Notes: generated by a model from the letters alone, not told the origin. A DNA stretch of 64,000 nt from Streptomyces cyaneochromogenes (GCF_003963535.1 NZ_CP034539.1:6324001-6388000), one strand, 5' to 3'; shown: positions 34,310 to 42,878, counted from the stretch's first letter. Translations and numbers: made by a program.

Positions 34310-34415
34310 GGTGCGGCTCCTTCGCGAGCGTGGGCCGAAGGCCCCTGGTGGGCCTTCCGAGTGGTTGCCTCATCTGACATCCACGCTAGGGCGACGAAGC
34401 GGGCAAAGCGTCGCT

Positions 34416-34967
34416 CTACGGGGCTATCCCGACCCTGGGAATCGTCGGGGTCCGACCCTGAGAGGGCTCCTCCTGGAGGACCGTCGGCCGTGGGCGCCGG
34501 GACCTGCGGCGGAGCCAGGTGCGGGTGGCGGGGACGATCGTCGCGTGCGCGAGGGCCACGCCGACCGTGTTCAGGAGCAGGGAGTCGACGTCCACGACCT
34601 GGCCCGGGACGCCGGTCTGCAGCAGCTCGATGCCCAGGGAGACCAGGGCGCCGGCGGCGACCGTGCGGACCAGGGAGCCGAGCGGGGAGGTGTTGTGGAG
34701 CCTGCCGTGGGCCATCGGGATCAGGACGCCGAGCGGGGCGAGCAGGGCGAGGCCGTCGATGAGGCTGCGGGCGGCCTCCTGCCAGCCCAGGGCCAGATCG
34801 GCTCTTATCCCGGCGAACGGCCGCAGGTTGGCCGGCATCACCCAGGGGACGTCCAGGGGGCGCAGGGTCAGCCAGGCGACGAACGCGAGGTGTGCGACCA
34901 GGAGGACACCCCCCGTCGCACGGATGCGGATCGCGGCGCTGCCGCCGATGGAGCCTTGACGCTGCAC
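34416..34967 (-). CDS. VanZ-like membrane protein
   Basis: This 183-residue protein has four to five hydrophobic segments with a VanZ-like pattern: VAWLTLRPLDVPW, SLIDGLALLAPLGVLIPMA, VSLGIELLQTGVPGQVVDVDSLLLNTVGVALA. The ELLQ and DxxDLLxNTxG elements typify VanZ, first known from teicoplanin resistance. Its molecular role is not established. The GTG start has a G-run that is very close, so the true start may differ. The C-terminal tail is basic and proline-rich. Confidence 0.8.
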   Translation of the reverse strand: MQRQGSIGGSAAIRIRATGGVLLVAHLAFVAWLTLRPLDVPWVMPANLRPFAGIRADLALGWQEAARSLIDGLALLAPLGVLIPMAHGRLHNTSPLGSLVRTVAAGALVSLGIELLQTGVPGQVVDVDSLLLNTVGVALAHATIVPATRTWLRRRSRRPRPTVLQEEPSQGRTPTIPRVGIAP

Positions 34968-35079
34968 GCCCCCCTAGACGCGCCCCCCGGCGGGATCGGT
35001 TCCGGGACACGCCCCGGTGGGGTGAGGCGTCCGCCACACGGGCCTGCGGCGCCAGGGGCTCTGCCCCCTGGACCCCGCT

Positions 35080-35143
35080 CCTCAAACGCCGGAGGGGCTG
35101 GATTTCACCGGCCCAGGCATTTCAGCCCGTCCGGCGTTTGAGG
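35080..35143. repeat. Palindromic intergenic repeat (CTCAAACGCCGG type), copy 1
   Basis: CTCAAACGCCGGA (35081-35093) is complementary to TCCGGCGTTTGAG (35130-35142), with additional pairing of GGGGCTG and CAGCCC inside. The same element occurs at 49753-49802. I recognise it as a common Streptomyces intergenic palindrome lying next to gene ends, probably acting in termination. Confidence 0.75.
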
Positions 35144-35211
35144 ACGAGGCCCTTCAGGGCCGAAGCGGGGGTCTGGGGGGCCGCAGGCCCCCAGCGGGGG
35201 CGGCACCAACG

Positions 35212-35841
35212 TCACCCGCCCGAAACGTCGCTCGCCGGAGGCTCGTTGCTGCCCGGCCGCGTGCGGACCTCGTCCGTGCACTCGTAGCGGCGCGGGGGCG
35301 CGGCGGTCGGGCCGCCCAGGATGACCGAGCCGTCGCCCTCGGCGGCCGTCGAGTCCGAGAACGTGCAGACGATCTGGGCGAGGGCGTACGACGTCAGGTC
35401 GCCCGGCGGGGTGCTCAGGCGCAGTGTCTCGTCGGGGTCGTCACGGCGGGGGCCGCTCACGCTCATGGCGCCGCGGACGTCCGTGGTGTAGCCGGCCTCC
35501 TTCTCGTCGGCCGACGGGGTTTCCTCCAGCTCGTCCAGCAGGCCCTGGGCGACCAGCACACGGCGCTCTGAGTCCGCCGTGCCGTCCGGGACCCGTACGG
35601 TCCGTTCCACGGCCACCAGTTGGGAGCCGCACAGGAGGAACACCTGCACCGGAAGGCCGCGCGAGGCCTGCGTCGAGACGTCCGGCTCGGAGAGCGAGCA
35701 GTGCACGCGTGAGGGGGCCGGGCCGAAGTCGGTCGGCACCTCCGTGGCCCGTATGCCGCACCCGGTGAGGAGCGTGGCGGTGAGTACGGAGAGCGTCAGC
35801 AGGCGGCGTACGGGAACGCCCGTCGAGTCGCGCACGTCCAT
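35212..35841 (-). CDS. AfsQ3-like lipoprotein of the AfsQ operon
   Basis: This 209-residue protein has a lipoprotein signal (RRLLTLSVLTATLLTGCGIR, lipobox LTGC). The exported part carries a GerMN-like pattern (VFLLCGSQLVAVERTVRVP, LLDELEETPSADE, YALAQIVCTFSDS). In S. coelicolor the afsQ operon has a lipoprotein gene of this kind downstream of the histidine kinase, thought to take part in signal sensing. Its ATG overlaps the afsQ2 stop by one base (TGATG), so the three genes form one coupled unit. Confidence 0.85.
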   Translation of the reverse strand: MDVRDSTGVPVRRLLTLSVLTATLLTGCGIRATEVPTDFGPAPSRVHCSLSEPDVSTQASRGLPVQVFLLCGSQLVAVERTVRVPDGTADSERRVLVAQGLLDELEETPSADEKEAGYTTDVRGAMSVSGPRRDDPDETLRLSTPPGDLTSYALAQIVCTFSDSTAAEGDGSVILGGPTAAPPRRYECTDEVRTRPGSNEPPASDVSGG

Positions 35842-37436
35842 CAGGCGTCCCCCTTCTTCGCGTCGTCGGCGTCCTTGCCGTTGCCCCCGGCGCCACCGTT
35901 GCCGTTCGTCTGCTCGGCCAGCTCCGACGCGTCCCGGGGCAGCCGCAGGGTGAACACCGCGCCGCCCTCGGGGGAGTTGGCGGCGGTGATCTCGCCGCCG
36001 TGGATGTGGGCGTTCTCCAGGGCGATGGACAGGCCGAGTCCGCTGCCCTCGGAGCGGGGGCGGGAGGCGCTGGCCTTGTAGAAGCGGTCGAAGACGTGCG
36101 GGAGGACGTCCTCGGGGATGCCGGGGCCGTGGTCGCGGACCTCGATGACGACGGAGTCGTCCGCCGCACGGACCGCGACACGCACCGGCGAGCCGCCGTG
36201 CTTGAGCGCGTTGCCGATGAGGTTGGCCAGGATGACGTCCAGGCGGCGCGGGTCCAGGCGGGCCATGATGCCGCGCTCGGCGTCCAGGTCGACCGCGTCC
36301 AGCCAGGCGCGGGCGTCGATGCAGGCGGTGATCTGGTCGGCGACGTCGACGTTGTCCAGGACCAGGCGGGCCGTGCCCGCGTCGAAGCGGGTGACCTCCA
36401 TGAGGTTCTCGACGAGGTCGTTCAGGCGGCGCGTCTCGCTGACGACGAGGCGTACGGCGGGTTCGATCATCGGGTCCATGGACCCGGACTCCGCCTCCAG
36501 CTCCTCCTCCAGCACCTCTGTCACGGCGGTGATCGCGGTGAGGGGCGTACGGAGCTCGTGGGACATGTCCGCGACGAACCGGCGGGACGCCTCGTCGCGT
36601 GCGGCCATGTCGTCGACCCGCTTCTCCAGCGCCTCGGCGGCGTTGTTGAACGTCCGGGAGAGGTCGGCCAGTTCGTCCGTGCCGGAGACACGCAGGCGGG
36701 TGTCCAGCTTGCCCTCGCCGAGGCGGCGGGCGGCGACGCCGAGGCGCTGCACCGGCTTCAGTACGGTCGTGGCGGCGGCCTGCGCGAGCAGCGCGGAACC
36801 GATCAGCGCGAGGCCCGTGGCGATACCGAGCGACCAGGCCAGCGAGTTGAGGTCCTTGGCCTCCTGCTCCAGGGACTTGAGCATGTAGCCGGTCGGACCG
36901 CCGCCGTTCACGCGCGTACCGGCGATCAGGTACGGGGTGTCGTCCACCACGATCCGCTGCCAGTACAGGTGGTACTCGGACTCGCCGCCGGTTTTGGCCT
37001 CCTGCTTCTCGTTCACCGCCGTACGCAGCGACTTGGGCACGTCCGTGAGCGTGAAGCCGTCCAGGCCGCCGGAGCTGCTGTAGACCGGTTTGCCGTCGGC
37101 GTCCTGGGCGACCAGCAGGACGGAGAAGCGCTGGCTGCTGTTGGCCATCTGACCGGCGGTGTGCTGCAGTTCGTCCTGCGTCGGCTGCTGGGGCAGCAGG
37201 CCCGCGCGGTTCTGCATCTGCTGCTCGAAGTCGCGCAGCACCGCGTCCTGCGTGCGCCTGAGCACCGCCTCGCGGTTGAGCCAGTAGGCGATGCCGGACG
37301 CGGACACGGCGGCCGTGAGCGCCACCAGGCCGAAGACGACCACGAGCCGCAGCCGCAGACTGGTGAAGCGCAGCCGTGACCACACTCCCTTACGAGCCGC
37401 GAACCAGCCGCGGAACCCCCCTTGCGCGTCGGTCAC
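35841..37436 (-). CDS. afsQ2: Sensor histidine kinase AfsQ2
   Basis: This 531-residue membrane kinase has a first TM near residues 25-50 (LRLVVVFGLVALTAAVSAS), an extracellular sensor part to about residue 190, a second TM (LGIATGLALIGSALLAQ), a HAMP region (RLGVAARRLGEGKLDTRL), the dimerisation/phosphoacceptor motif DMSHELRTP with the histidine near residue 293, and ATPase boxes (NLIGNALKHGG, DHGPGIPEDV, GSGLGLSI). It phosphorylates AfsQ1. In S. coelicolor the system controls antibiotic production and nitrogen-related genes, notably with glutamate as nitrogen source. The GTG start overlaps the afsQ1 stop (GTGA). Confidence 0.95.
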   Translation of the reverse strand: MTDAQGGFRGWFAARKGVWSRLRFTSLRLRLVVVFGLVALTAAVSASGIAYWLNREAVLRRTQDAVLRDFEQQMQNRAGLLPQQPTQDELQHTAGQMANSSQRFSVLLVAQDADGKPVYSSSGGLDGFTLTDVPKSLRTAVNEKQEAKTGGESEYHLYWQRIVVDDTPYLIAGTRVNGGGPTGYMLKSLEQEAKDLNSLAWSLGIATGLALIGSALLAQAAATTVLKPVQRLGVAARRLGEGKLDTRLRVSGTDELADLSRTFNNAAEALEKRVDDMAARDEASRRFVADMSHELRTPLTAITAVTEVLEEELEAESGSMDPMIEPAVRLVVSETRRLNDLVENLMEVTRFDAGTARLVLDNVDVADQITACIDARAWLDAVDLDAERGIMARLDPRRLDVILANLIGNALKHGGSPVRVAVRAADDSVVIEVRDHGPGIPEDVLPHVFDRFYKASASRPRSEGSGLGLSIALENAHIHGGEITAANSPEGGAVFTLRLPRDASELAEQTNGNGGAGGNGKDADDAKKGDA

Positions 37437-38110
37437 TGAGGTGTGTCCAGCCGGTAGCCGACACCACGGACCGTACGGATCAGCGTGGGGGAGGACGGTA
37501 CGTCCTCGACCTTCGCGCGCAGCCGCTGGACGCAGGCGTCCACGAGGCGCGAGTCGCCGAGGTAGTCGTGCTCCCAGACCAGGCGCAGCAGCTGCTGGCG
37601 GGACAGGGCCTGGCCCGGCCGGCGGCTCAGTTCGAGCAGCAGGCGCAGCTCGGTCGGGGTGAGCTGGAGGTCCTCGCCGTTCTTCGTCACGGTCATCGCC
37701 GCACGGTCGATGACCAGGCTGCCGAAGGTCGCCGCGTCGTTCGACTCCCGCTCCCCGCGCCGCAGCACGGCCCGGATGCGGGCGTCGAGGACCCGCCCCT
37801 GCACGGGTTTGACGACGTAGTCGTCCGCGCCGGACTCCAGTCCGACCACGACGTCGATGTCGTCGCTGCGCGCGGTCAGCAGGATGATCGGCAGCTGGTC
37901 GGTGCGCCGGATGCGGCGGCACACCTCGAAGCCGTCGATGCCGGGCAGCATCACATCCAGCACGATCAGGTCCGGACGCTGCTCACGCAGCAGTTTCAGA
38001 CCGTCCTCGCCCGTGGCAGCGGTGGCCACGCGGTGTCCCTGGCGGGTCAGTGAGAGCTCCAGGGCCGTGCGGATGGCGTCGTCGTCCTCGATCAGCAACA
38101 GGGAAGGCAC
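37433..38110 (-). CDS. afsQ1: Response regulator AfsQ1 (OmpR family)
   Basis: The 225-residue regulator has a receiver domain (LLIEDDDAIRT, phosphoacceptor Asp52 in IVLDVMLPG, Lys in VKPVQG) and an OmpR winged helix at the C-terminus (LTPTELRLLLELSRRPGQ, DACVQRLRAKVED, RTVRGVGYRL). The GTG at 38110 gives the 225-residue length I recall for S. coelicolor AfsQ1; an ATG three codons upstream is possible. Phosphorylated AfsQ1 is known to bind a GTnAC-N6-GTnAC repeat and to activate sigQ and pathway-specific antibiotic regulators. Such a repeat lies in the intergenic region with the divergent sigQ. Confidence 0.96.
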   Translation of the reverse strand: MPSLLLIEDDDAIRTALELSLTRQGHRVATAATGEDGLKLLREQRPDLIVLDVMLPGIDGFEVCRRIRRTDQLPIILLTARSDDIDVVVGLESGADDYVVKPVQGRVLDARIRAVLRRGERESNDAATFGSLVIDRAAMTVTKNGEDLQLTPTELRLLLELSRRPGQALSRQQLLRLVWEHDYLGDSRLVDACVQRLRAKVEDVPSSPTLIRTVRGVGYRLDTPQ

Positions 38111-38240
38111 GGGGCTCATTCTGGCCCATGCGGGGGTGGTCTTTCGACACCTGTACGAGCTGTACGCCTACGCGCACGTAGCGCTCATGTCTGTGGTTGT
38201 GCTGTCCCGCGCCTGGGGGCGACCTCTGGCACAGGCCGCT

Positions 38241-38256
38241 GTGACAGGTCTGTGAC
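38241..38256 (+). promoter_or_regulatory. AfsQ1 binding site in the afsQ1-sigQ interval
   Basis: GTGAC-AGGTCT-GTGAC (38241-38245 and 38252-38256) exactly fits the AfsQ1 consensus GTnAC-N6-GTnAC reported for S. coelicolor. It lies 135 bp upstream of the chosen sigQ start and 131 bp from afsQ1, and so can control both. Confidence 0.75.
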
Positions 38257-38375
38257 AGTCGGCGGACACGGCGATGAAGGTGCCCGGGCAAGCTTTTCGG
38301 CACAGGCAGAACAGCAAGCCGCACCACAGCAAGACGAACGACCAGACACCGGAAGTCCACGACGGGGGGCGCGAG

Positions 38376-39137
38376 ATGAACACGCTGCACGGCACCAGCA
38401 ACAGCGCAGTGATCACGCGTCTGCACGACGTGAACGGGGGCCGGGGTTCGGAGAAGTCCGGTGCCGTGAGCGGGCGGGGGTGCGCTCGCGGCACCGGGCG
38501 TCAGCACACCGCGTACATGACGGTGGTTGACGGTTTCACGGGGGAACCGCACGGGGGAACCGCGTACAGGGAGGACTCGGGGGAGCGTCGCCGCTCGCTG
38601 TCGGAGACCGTAGACGCCGAAGCGGCGTTTACCGCCTACGTCCAGGAGCGTCGCGCCTCCCTGTACGCAACCGCCTACCACCTGACCGGTGACCGCTTCG
38701 AGGCCGAGGACCTGCTGCAGAGCGCGCTGTTCTCGACGTACAAGGCCTGGGACCGGATCAGCGACAAGGCCGCGGTCGGGGGCTACCTCCGCCGCACCAT
38801 GACGAACCTGCACATCAGCGCGTGGCGCCGCCGCAAGCTGAACGAGTACCCGACCGAGGAGCTGCCGGAGACGCCCGGCGACACGGACGCGATGCGCGGC
38901 ACCGAACTGCGCGCGGTCCTGTGGCAGGCGCTCGCCCGGCTGCCCGAGCTCCAGCGCACGATGCTGGTCCTCCGCTACTACGAGGGCCGCACCGACCCGG
39001 AGATCGCGGAGATCCTCGACATCAGTGTCGGCACGGTGAAGTCCAGCATCTGGCGCTCCCTGCGCCGGCTGCGCGAGGACGAGGTCCTCAGCTTCGGCCG
39101 TGACGAGGAGGACGCCTTCGGGGAGCTCGTCGCCTGA
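38376..39137 (+). CDS. sigQ: ECF sigma factor SigQ
   Basis: This 253-residue sigma factor has a long polar N-terminal extension of about 80 residues, then region 2 (FTAYVQERRASLYATAYHLTGD, FEAEDLLQSALFSTYKAWDRI, in part) and region 4 (LPELQRTMLVLRYYEGRTDPEIAEIL, in part, with the ISVGTVKSSIWRSLRRLRE recognition helices). It is divergent from afsQ1, the same arrangement as in S. coelicolor, where AfsQ1 activates sigQ. ATG at 38376 was chosen because GGGGGG lies six bases upstream; ATGs at 38274 and later are alternatives and the extension may be shorter. Confidence 0.93.
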   Translation: MNTLHGTSNSAVITRLHDVNGGRGSEKSGAVSGRGCARGTGRQHTAYMTVVDGFTGEPHGGTAYREDSGERRRSLSETVDAEAAFTAYVQERRASLYATAYHLTGDRFEAEDLLQSALFSTYKAWDRISDKAAVGGYLRRTMTNLHISAWRRRKLNEYPTEELPETPGDTDAMRGTELRAVLWQALARLPELQRTMLVLRYYEGRTDPEIAEILDISVGTVKSSIWRSLRRLREDEVLSFGRDEEDAFGELVA

Positions 39138-39145
39138 AGGTCCGG

Positions 39146-39261
39146 GGGGACGCACCAGGGGGAGCGGTAAGAGTGGGGGGACCCACGGGGGTCGGGGGGC
39201 CCACGGGGGACCAACGGGGGAAAACGGGGGGTGCTCCACCACGGGGGACGAGGTGGAGCAC
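39146..39261. terminator. G-tract cluster and terminator after sigQ
   Basis: The plus strand from about 39146 to 39230 carries at least eight runs of five or more G, spaced by three to ten bases. It is followed by a perfect hairpin: GTGCTCCACC (39231-39240), 11-nt loop, GGTGGAGCAC (39252-39261). The hairpin lies between convergent sigQ and the lipoprotein gene. The G-runs could form G-quadruplexes. Confidence 0.7.
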
Positions 39262-39318
39262 AACGAGAGCGGGGCTGGAGGGCCGGGGGGTCCATCCAGT
39301 CCCGTTCTTGCTGTGCGC

Positions 39319-39660
39319 TCAGCGGGCCTTCATGAGCGTCGCTTCGGCGGGCGTGTCACCGACGGCGATGGCGACGGCCGGGTCCGTCCCCTGGACCGCG
39401 TACGCGGTGATCCTGCCCTCGGGGACGGTGACCCCGGGATCGTTCGGCGTGTCGTCGCACTCCGGGACCGTGGCGGTGCCCAGCCTCTCCCCCACGGCGA
39501 AGTCGATGTTCGCGACACCCAGATAGGAGCGGCCCCCGTACGTCACCATGTGCGCGCAGGACGCCTCGGCCGCACCACCCGACTCCGCACAGCCGACGAC
39601 CGCCGAGAGAAGCAGGGCCGTCACGACCAGCCGTCGGCCGGCCCGTTGCGCAGTGGTCAT
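39319..39660 (-). CDS. Small lipoprotein
   Basis: This 113-residue protein has a basic N-terminus, a hydrophobic core (RLVVTALLLSAVVGC) and a lipobox ending at Cys24. The exported part has the pattern CAHMVTYGGRSYLGV and a second cysteine near VPECDDTP, resembling the DUF6281-type small lipoproteins of Streptomyces. AAGGAAG lies five bases before the ATG. Function is unknown. It is convergent with sigQ across the G-rich terminator and has no coupling to the kinase gene downstream on the same strand. Confidence 0.75.
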   Translation of the reverse strand: MTTAQRAGRRLVVTALLLSAVVGCAESGGAAEASCAHMVTYGGRSYLGVANIDFAVGERLGTATVPECDDTPNDPGVTVPEGRITAYAVQGTDPAVAIAVGDTPAEATLMKAR

Positions 39661-39720
39661 CGGCTTCCTTTCCGCAGGACCGCTATTCCGGTCCTACGAC
39701 GGAGCAGTCGCCGTCTTCGT

Positions 39721-40356
39721 TCAGCCGGCCGGGGTCGCCGCCGGGCACCGGCCCGCCGCGGCCGCGGTGAGGCGGCCCAGGGCCTCGTCCCGGTCGCAGG
39801 CGTACGCGCCCAGTGCCGTCTGGCGGGCGATGATCGACCGCTCCAGGCGCATCAGGCGCCAGCCTCGGCGCAGCAGGAACGGGACCGACTTGCGGCCCTC
39901 CTTCAGGTCGCGCAGGAAGCGGCGGCGGAACGTCTTGACCGGGCCGCGGCTCAGGCACAGCGCGTCGGCCAGCACGCCGAGTTCCCGGCAGCGGGTCACG
40001 ATCTCGGCCGCGAAGATGCCCTCCGCGATGAACAGCGGGGTCCGCCCGATCTCGACGCTCTCCGCGCCGGTGCGGGCGCTGAGCGAGATGTCGTACAGCG
40101 GGACGTTCGTACGGCCCGTGCGGCACAGCTCCACGACCGCCGCCACGGCCGTGTCGGCGTCCCACGAGTCGGGGTGGTCCCAGTCGATGTCGGAGCTCCC
40201 GGGGACCTGCGGCAGGGTCGGGTCGTCGCCCTCCTTGTAGAAGTCGTCGAGCCGCAGTACCGGAAGACCGGAGCGGGCGGCGAGGAGGGACTTGCCGGAG
40301 CCGGAGGGGCCGCAGAGCAGCACGACTCGCGTCGGTATGGGCGGTTGGGAACTCAC
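39721..40356 (-). CDS. Uridine kinase-like P-loop kinase
   Basis: The protein has 211 residues from the GTG at 40356. It has a Walker A GPSGSGKSLLA right after the first strand, LRLDDFYKEGDDPTLP, DWDHPDSWD and YDISLSAR, and FIAEGIFAAEIV as the Walker B region, matching uridine/phosphoribulokinase-type small kinases. It may phosphorylate uridine or a related nucleoside using ATP, which fits the nucleoside-rich surroundings, but the specificity is not proven. A C-terminal RRRFLRDLKEGRKS segment would form the lid. No Shine-Dalgarno is seen; an upstream ATG gives an extension with no family similarity. Confidence 0.85.
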   Translation of the reverse strand: MSSQPPIPTRVVLLCGPSGSGKSLLAARSGLPVLRLDDFYKEGDDPTLPQVPGSSDIDWDHPDSWDADTAVAAVVELCRTGRTNVPLYDISLSARTGAESVEIGRTPLFIAEGIFAAEIVTRCRELGVLADALCLSRGPVKTFRRRFLRDLKEGRKSVPFLLRRGWRLMRLERSIIARQTALGAYACDRDEALGRLTAAAAGRCPAATPAG

Positions 40357-40477
40357 GGGACACCAGTGTGAGGCATGGACCTGCCAGGGGACGACCCGGT
40401 GGACCGCGTTTGAAGCGTGCGTCACACCCCGACTACACCTCGCGTTCACCTGGCTACCTTGCGCGGCGGGAACGGCA

Positions 40478-40519
40478 GAGAGCCGCGCCTCCCCCGGACG
40501 GAGGGGAAGCGCGGCTCTC
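40478..40519. terminator. Terminator downstream of the aldehyde dehydrogenase operon
   Basis: GAGAGCCGCGC (40478-40488) and GCGCGGCTCTC (40509-40519) are complementary, with internal CCCC/GGGG pairing. It lies 28 bp after the stop of the pseudo-aldehyde dehydrogenase gene on the minus strand. Confidence 0.75.
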
Positions 40520-40546
40520 CGGTCTCTGTGCCGGCCGGTCCGGTGC

Positions 40547-41449
40547 TCAGTACGACGAGCCGGACGCGCCCAGGGAGCCCGTCGGGTGCCAGACCGTCTT
40601 CGTCTCCAGGAACGCCGTCATGCGGTCGATGCCCGGGGTCTCGGTCCAGTTGTCCACAGGCTGTGGACGAAGGACGCGCTTGAGGTTGTCCGCCGCGGCG
40701 ATCTCCAGCTCCTTCGCCAGGACGTCGTCGGCACCGGCCAGATCGATCGCGTTGACGTCCTGGTGCGCGGCGAGCGGCGTCGCGATCTCCGCCGTACGGC
40801 CGGACAGGACGTTGACCACACCGCCGGGCAGGTCGGACGTGGCCAGCACCTCGCCGAGGGACAGGGCGGGCAGCGGGGACCTCTCGGACGCCACCACGAT
40901 CGCCGTGTTGCCCGTGGCGATCACCGGGGCGACGACCGAGACCAGGCCCAGGAACGACGACTCCTGCGGGGCCACCACGGCCACCACACCCGTCGGCTCG
41001 GGGGAGGAGAGGTTGAAGTACGGGCCCGCGACCGGGTTTCCGCCCCCGACCACCTGGGCGATCTTGTCGGTCCAGCCCGCGTACCAGACCCAGCGGTCGA
41101 TCGCCGCGTCGACCTGCGCCGCCGCCTTCGACTTCGACAGGCCCTCCGCGTCGGCGACCTCGCGGACGTACTGCTCGCGGCGGCCCTCCAGCATCTCGGC
41201 GATGCGGTAGAGGATCTGGCCGCGGTTGTACGCCGTCGCGCCGGACCAGCCGCCGAACGCCTTGCGTGCGGCGACCACGGCGTCACGGGCGTCCTTGCGG
41301 GACGACAGCGGGACGTTCGCCAGCCAGTTGCCCTTCGAGTCGGTCACCTCGTACACCCGGCCGCTCTCGGAACGCGGGAACTTCCCGCCGACGTACAGCT
41401 TGTAGGTCTTGAAGACGCTCAGACGCTGCTGCTCGGACTTGTCAGACAT
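40547..41449 (-). CDS. Truncated aldehyde dehydrogenase-like protein without catalytic residues
   Basis: This 300-residue protein resembles the N-terminal NAD-binding part of aldehyde dehydrogenases (KLYVGGKFPRSESGRVYEV, ARKAFGGWSGATAYNRGQIL, VAPVIATGNTAIVVASE, LPGGVVNVLSG) but stops early. The catalytic stretches ELGGK and NQGQVC, present in its neighbour, are absent, and instead a short C-terminal part (ELEIAAADNLKRVLRP, LETKTVWHPTGSLG) follows. The ATG overlaps the 3' end of the full-length aldehyde dehydrogenase gene by eight bases, so the two are co-translated. The reading frame shows no lesion and coding bias is intact, so this is a conserved-looking non-catalytic partner rather than debris. 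Confidence 0.85.
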   Translation of the reverse strand: MSDKSEQQRLSVFKTYKLYVGGKFPRSESGRVYEVTDSKGNWLANVPLSSRKDARDAVVAARKAFGGWSGATAYNRGQILYRIAEMLEGRREQYVREVADAEGLSKSKAAAQVDAAIDRWVWYAGWTDKIAQVVGGGNPVAGPYFNLSSPEPTGVVAVVAPQESSFLGLVSVVAPVIATGNTAIVVASERSPLPALSLGEVLATSDLPGGVVNVLSGRTAEIATPLAAHQDVNAIDLAGADDVLAKELEIAAADNLKRVLRPQPVDNWTETPGIDRMTAFLETKTVWHPTGSLGASGSSY

Positions 41450-42878
41450 CGAGGTACGCCTCCAGGCCGTGGCGGCCGCCCTCGCGGCCGAAGCCCGACT
41501 CCTTGTAGCCGCCGAACGGCGAGGTCGGGTCGAACTTGTTGAACGTGTTGGACCAGACGACGCCCGCACGGAGCTTGTTCGCGACCGCGAGGATGCGCGA
41601 GCCCTTCTCCGTCCAGACGCCCGCCGACAGGCCGTACGGCGTGTTGTTGGCCTTGGCGACGGCCTCGTCCGGCGTACGGAAGGTCAGGACCGACAGCACC
41701 GGGCCGAAGATCTCGTCGCGGGCGATCCGGTGCGCCTGGGTGACGTTCGTGAAGAGCGTCGGGGCGAACCAGTAGCCGGCGGACGGGATGTCGCAGGCCG
41801 GGGACCAGCGCTCGGCGCCCTCCGCCTCGCCCTGCTCGACGAGCGAGGTGATGCGGGTGAGCTGCTCCTCGGAGTTGATCGCGCCGATGTCGGTGTTCTT
41901 GTCGAGGGGGTCGCCGAGGCGGAGCGTGGAGAGGCGACGCTTCAGCGACTCCAGCAGCTCGTCCTGGATCGACTCCTGGACCAGCAGCCGGCTGCCCGCG
42001 CAGCAGACCTGGCCCTGGTTGAAGAAGATCCCGTTGACGATCCCCTCCACGGCCTGGTCGATCGGGGCGTCGTCGAAGACGATGTTGGCGCCCTTGCCGC
42101 CGAGCTCCAGGGTGAGCTTCTTGCGGCTGCCGGCGACGGTCCGGGCGATCTCCTTGCCGACGGCCGTGGAACCGGTGAAGGCGACCTTGTTCACGTCCGG
42201 GTGGGCCACGAGCGCGGCGCCCGTGTCGCCGTATCCCGGAAGGATGTTGACGACGCCCTTGGGCAGGCCCGCCTGGCGGCAGATGTCCGCGAAGAAGAGC
42301 GCGGACAGGGGGGTCGTCTCGGCGGGCTTGAGCACCACCGTGTTTCCGGTGGCGAGCGCGGGGGCGATCTTCCAGGCCAGCATCAGCAGCGGGAAGTTCC
42401 ACGGGATGACCTGCCCGGCCACACCCAGCGGCTTCGGGTTCGCCCCGAAGCCGGCGTGGTCGAGCTTGTCCGCCCAGCCCGCGTAGTAGAAGAAGTGCGC
42501 GGCGACCAGCGGAAGGTCCGCGTCGCGGGTCTCCTTGATCGGCTTGCCGTTGTCCAGGGTCTCCAGGACGGCCAGCTCGCGGCTGCGCTCCTGGATGATC
42601 CGGGCGATGCGGAACAGGTACTTCGCGCGCTCCGAGCCCGGCAGCGCCGACCACTTCTCGAAGGCCTTGCGGGCAGCCTTCACGGCGCGGTCCACGTCCG
42701 CCTCGCCGGCCTGGGCGATCTCGGAGAGGACCTCCTCGCTGGACGGCGAGACGGTCTTGAAGACCTTGCCGTCGGCGGCCTCGGTGAACTCGCCGTCGAT
42801 GAACAGGCCGTACGAGGGAGCGATGTCGACGATTCCGCGGGACTCGGGGGCCGGTGCGTATTCGAATACCGATGCCAT
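41442..42878 (-). CDS. NAD(P)-dependent aldehyde dehydrogenase
   Basis: This 478-residue protein is a full-length aldehyde dehydrogenase: IPWNFPLLMLAWKIAPALA, FTGSTAVGKEIAR, LELGGKGANIVFDDAP with the catalytic glutamate, FFNQGQVCCAGSR with the catalytic cysteine near residue 282, and PFGGYKESGFGREGG. It oxidises an aldehyde to the acid. It lies five bases downstream of deoC and overlaps the pseudo-dehydrogenase by eight bases, so acetaldehyde released by DeoC is a natural substrate. This is an inference from gene order. Confidence 0.94.
   Translation of the reverse strand: MASVFEYAPAPESRGIVDIAPSYGLFIDGEFTEAADGKVFKTVSPSSEEVLSEIAQAGEADVDRAVKAARKAFEKWSALPGSERAKYLFRIARIIQERSRELAVLETLDNGKPIKETRDADLPLVAAHFFYYAGWADKLDHAGFGANPKPLGVAGQVIPWNFPLLMLAWKIAPALATGNTVVLKPAETTPLSALFFADICRQAGLPKGVVNILPGYGDTGAALVAHPDVNKVAFTGSTAVGKEIARTVAGSRKKLTLELGGKGANIVFDDAPIDQAVEGIVNGIFFNQGQVCCAGSRLLVQESIQDELLESLKRRLSTLRLGDPLDKNTDIGAINSEEQLTRITSLVEQGEAEGAERWSPACDIPSAGYWFAPTLFTNVTQAHRIARDEIFGPVLSVLTFRTPDEAVAKANNTPYGLSAGVWTEKGSRILAVANKLRAGVVWSNTFNKFDPTSPFGGYKESGFGREGGRHGLEAYLDV

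Noticed and set aside
38168..38181. CTACGCGCACGTAG in the afsQ1-sigQ interval as a further nucleoside-regulon site
   Set aside because: It is 14 bp rather than 12 bp, its centre is not CG-symmetric, and the neighbouring genes are not nucleoside-related. It could be a chance partial match.
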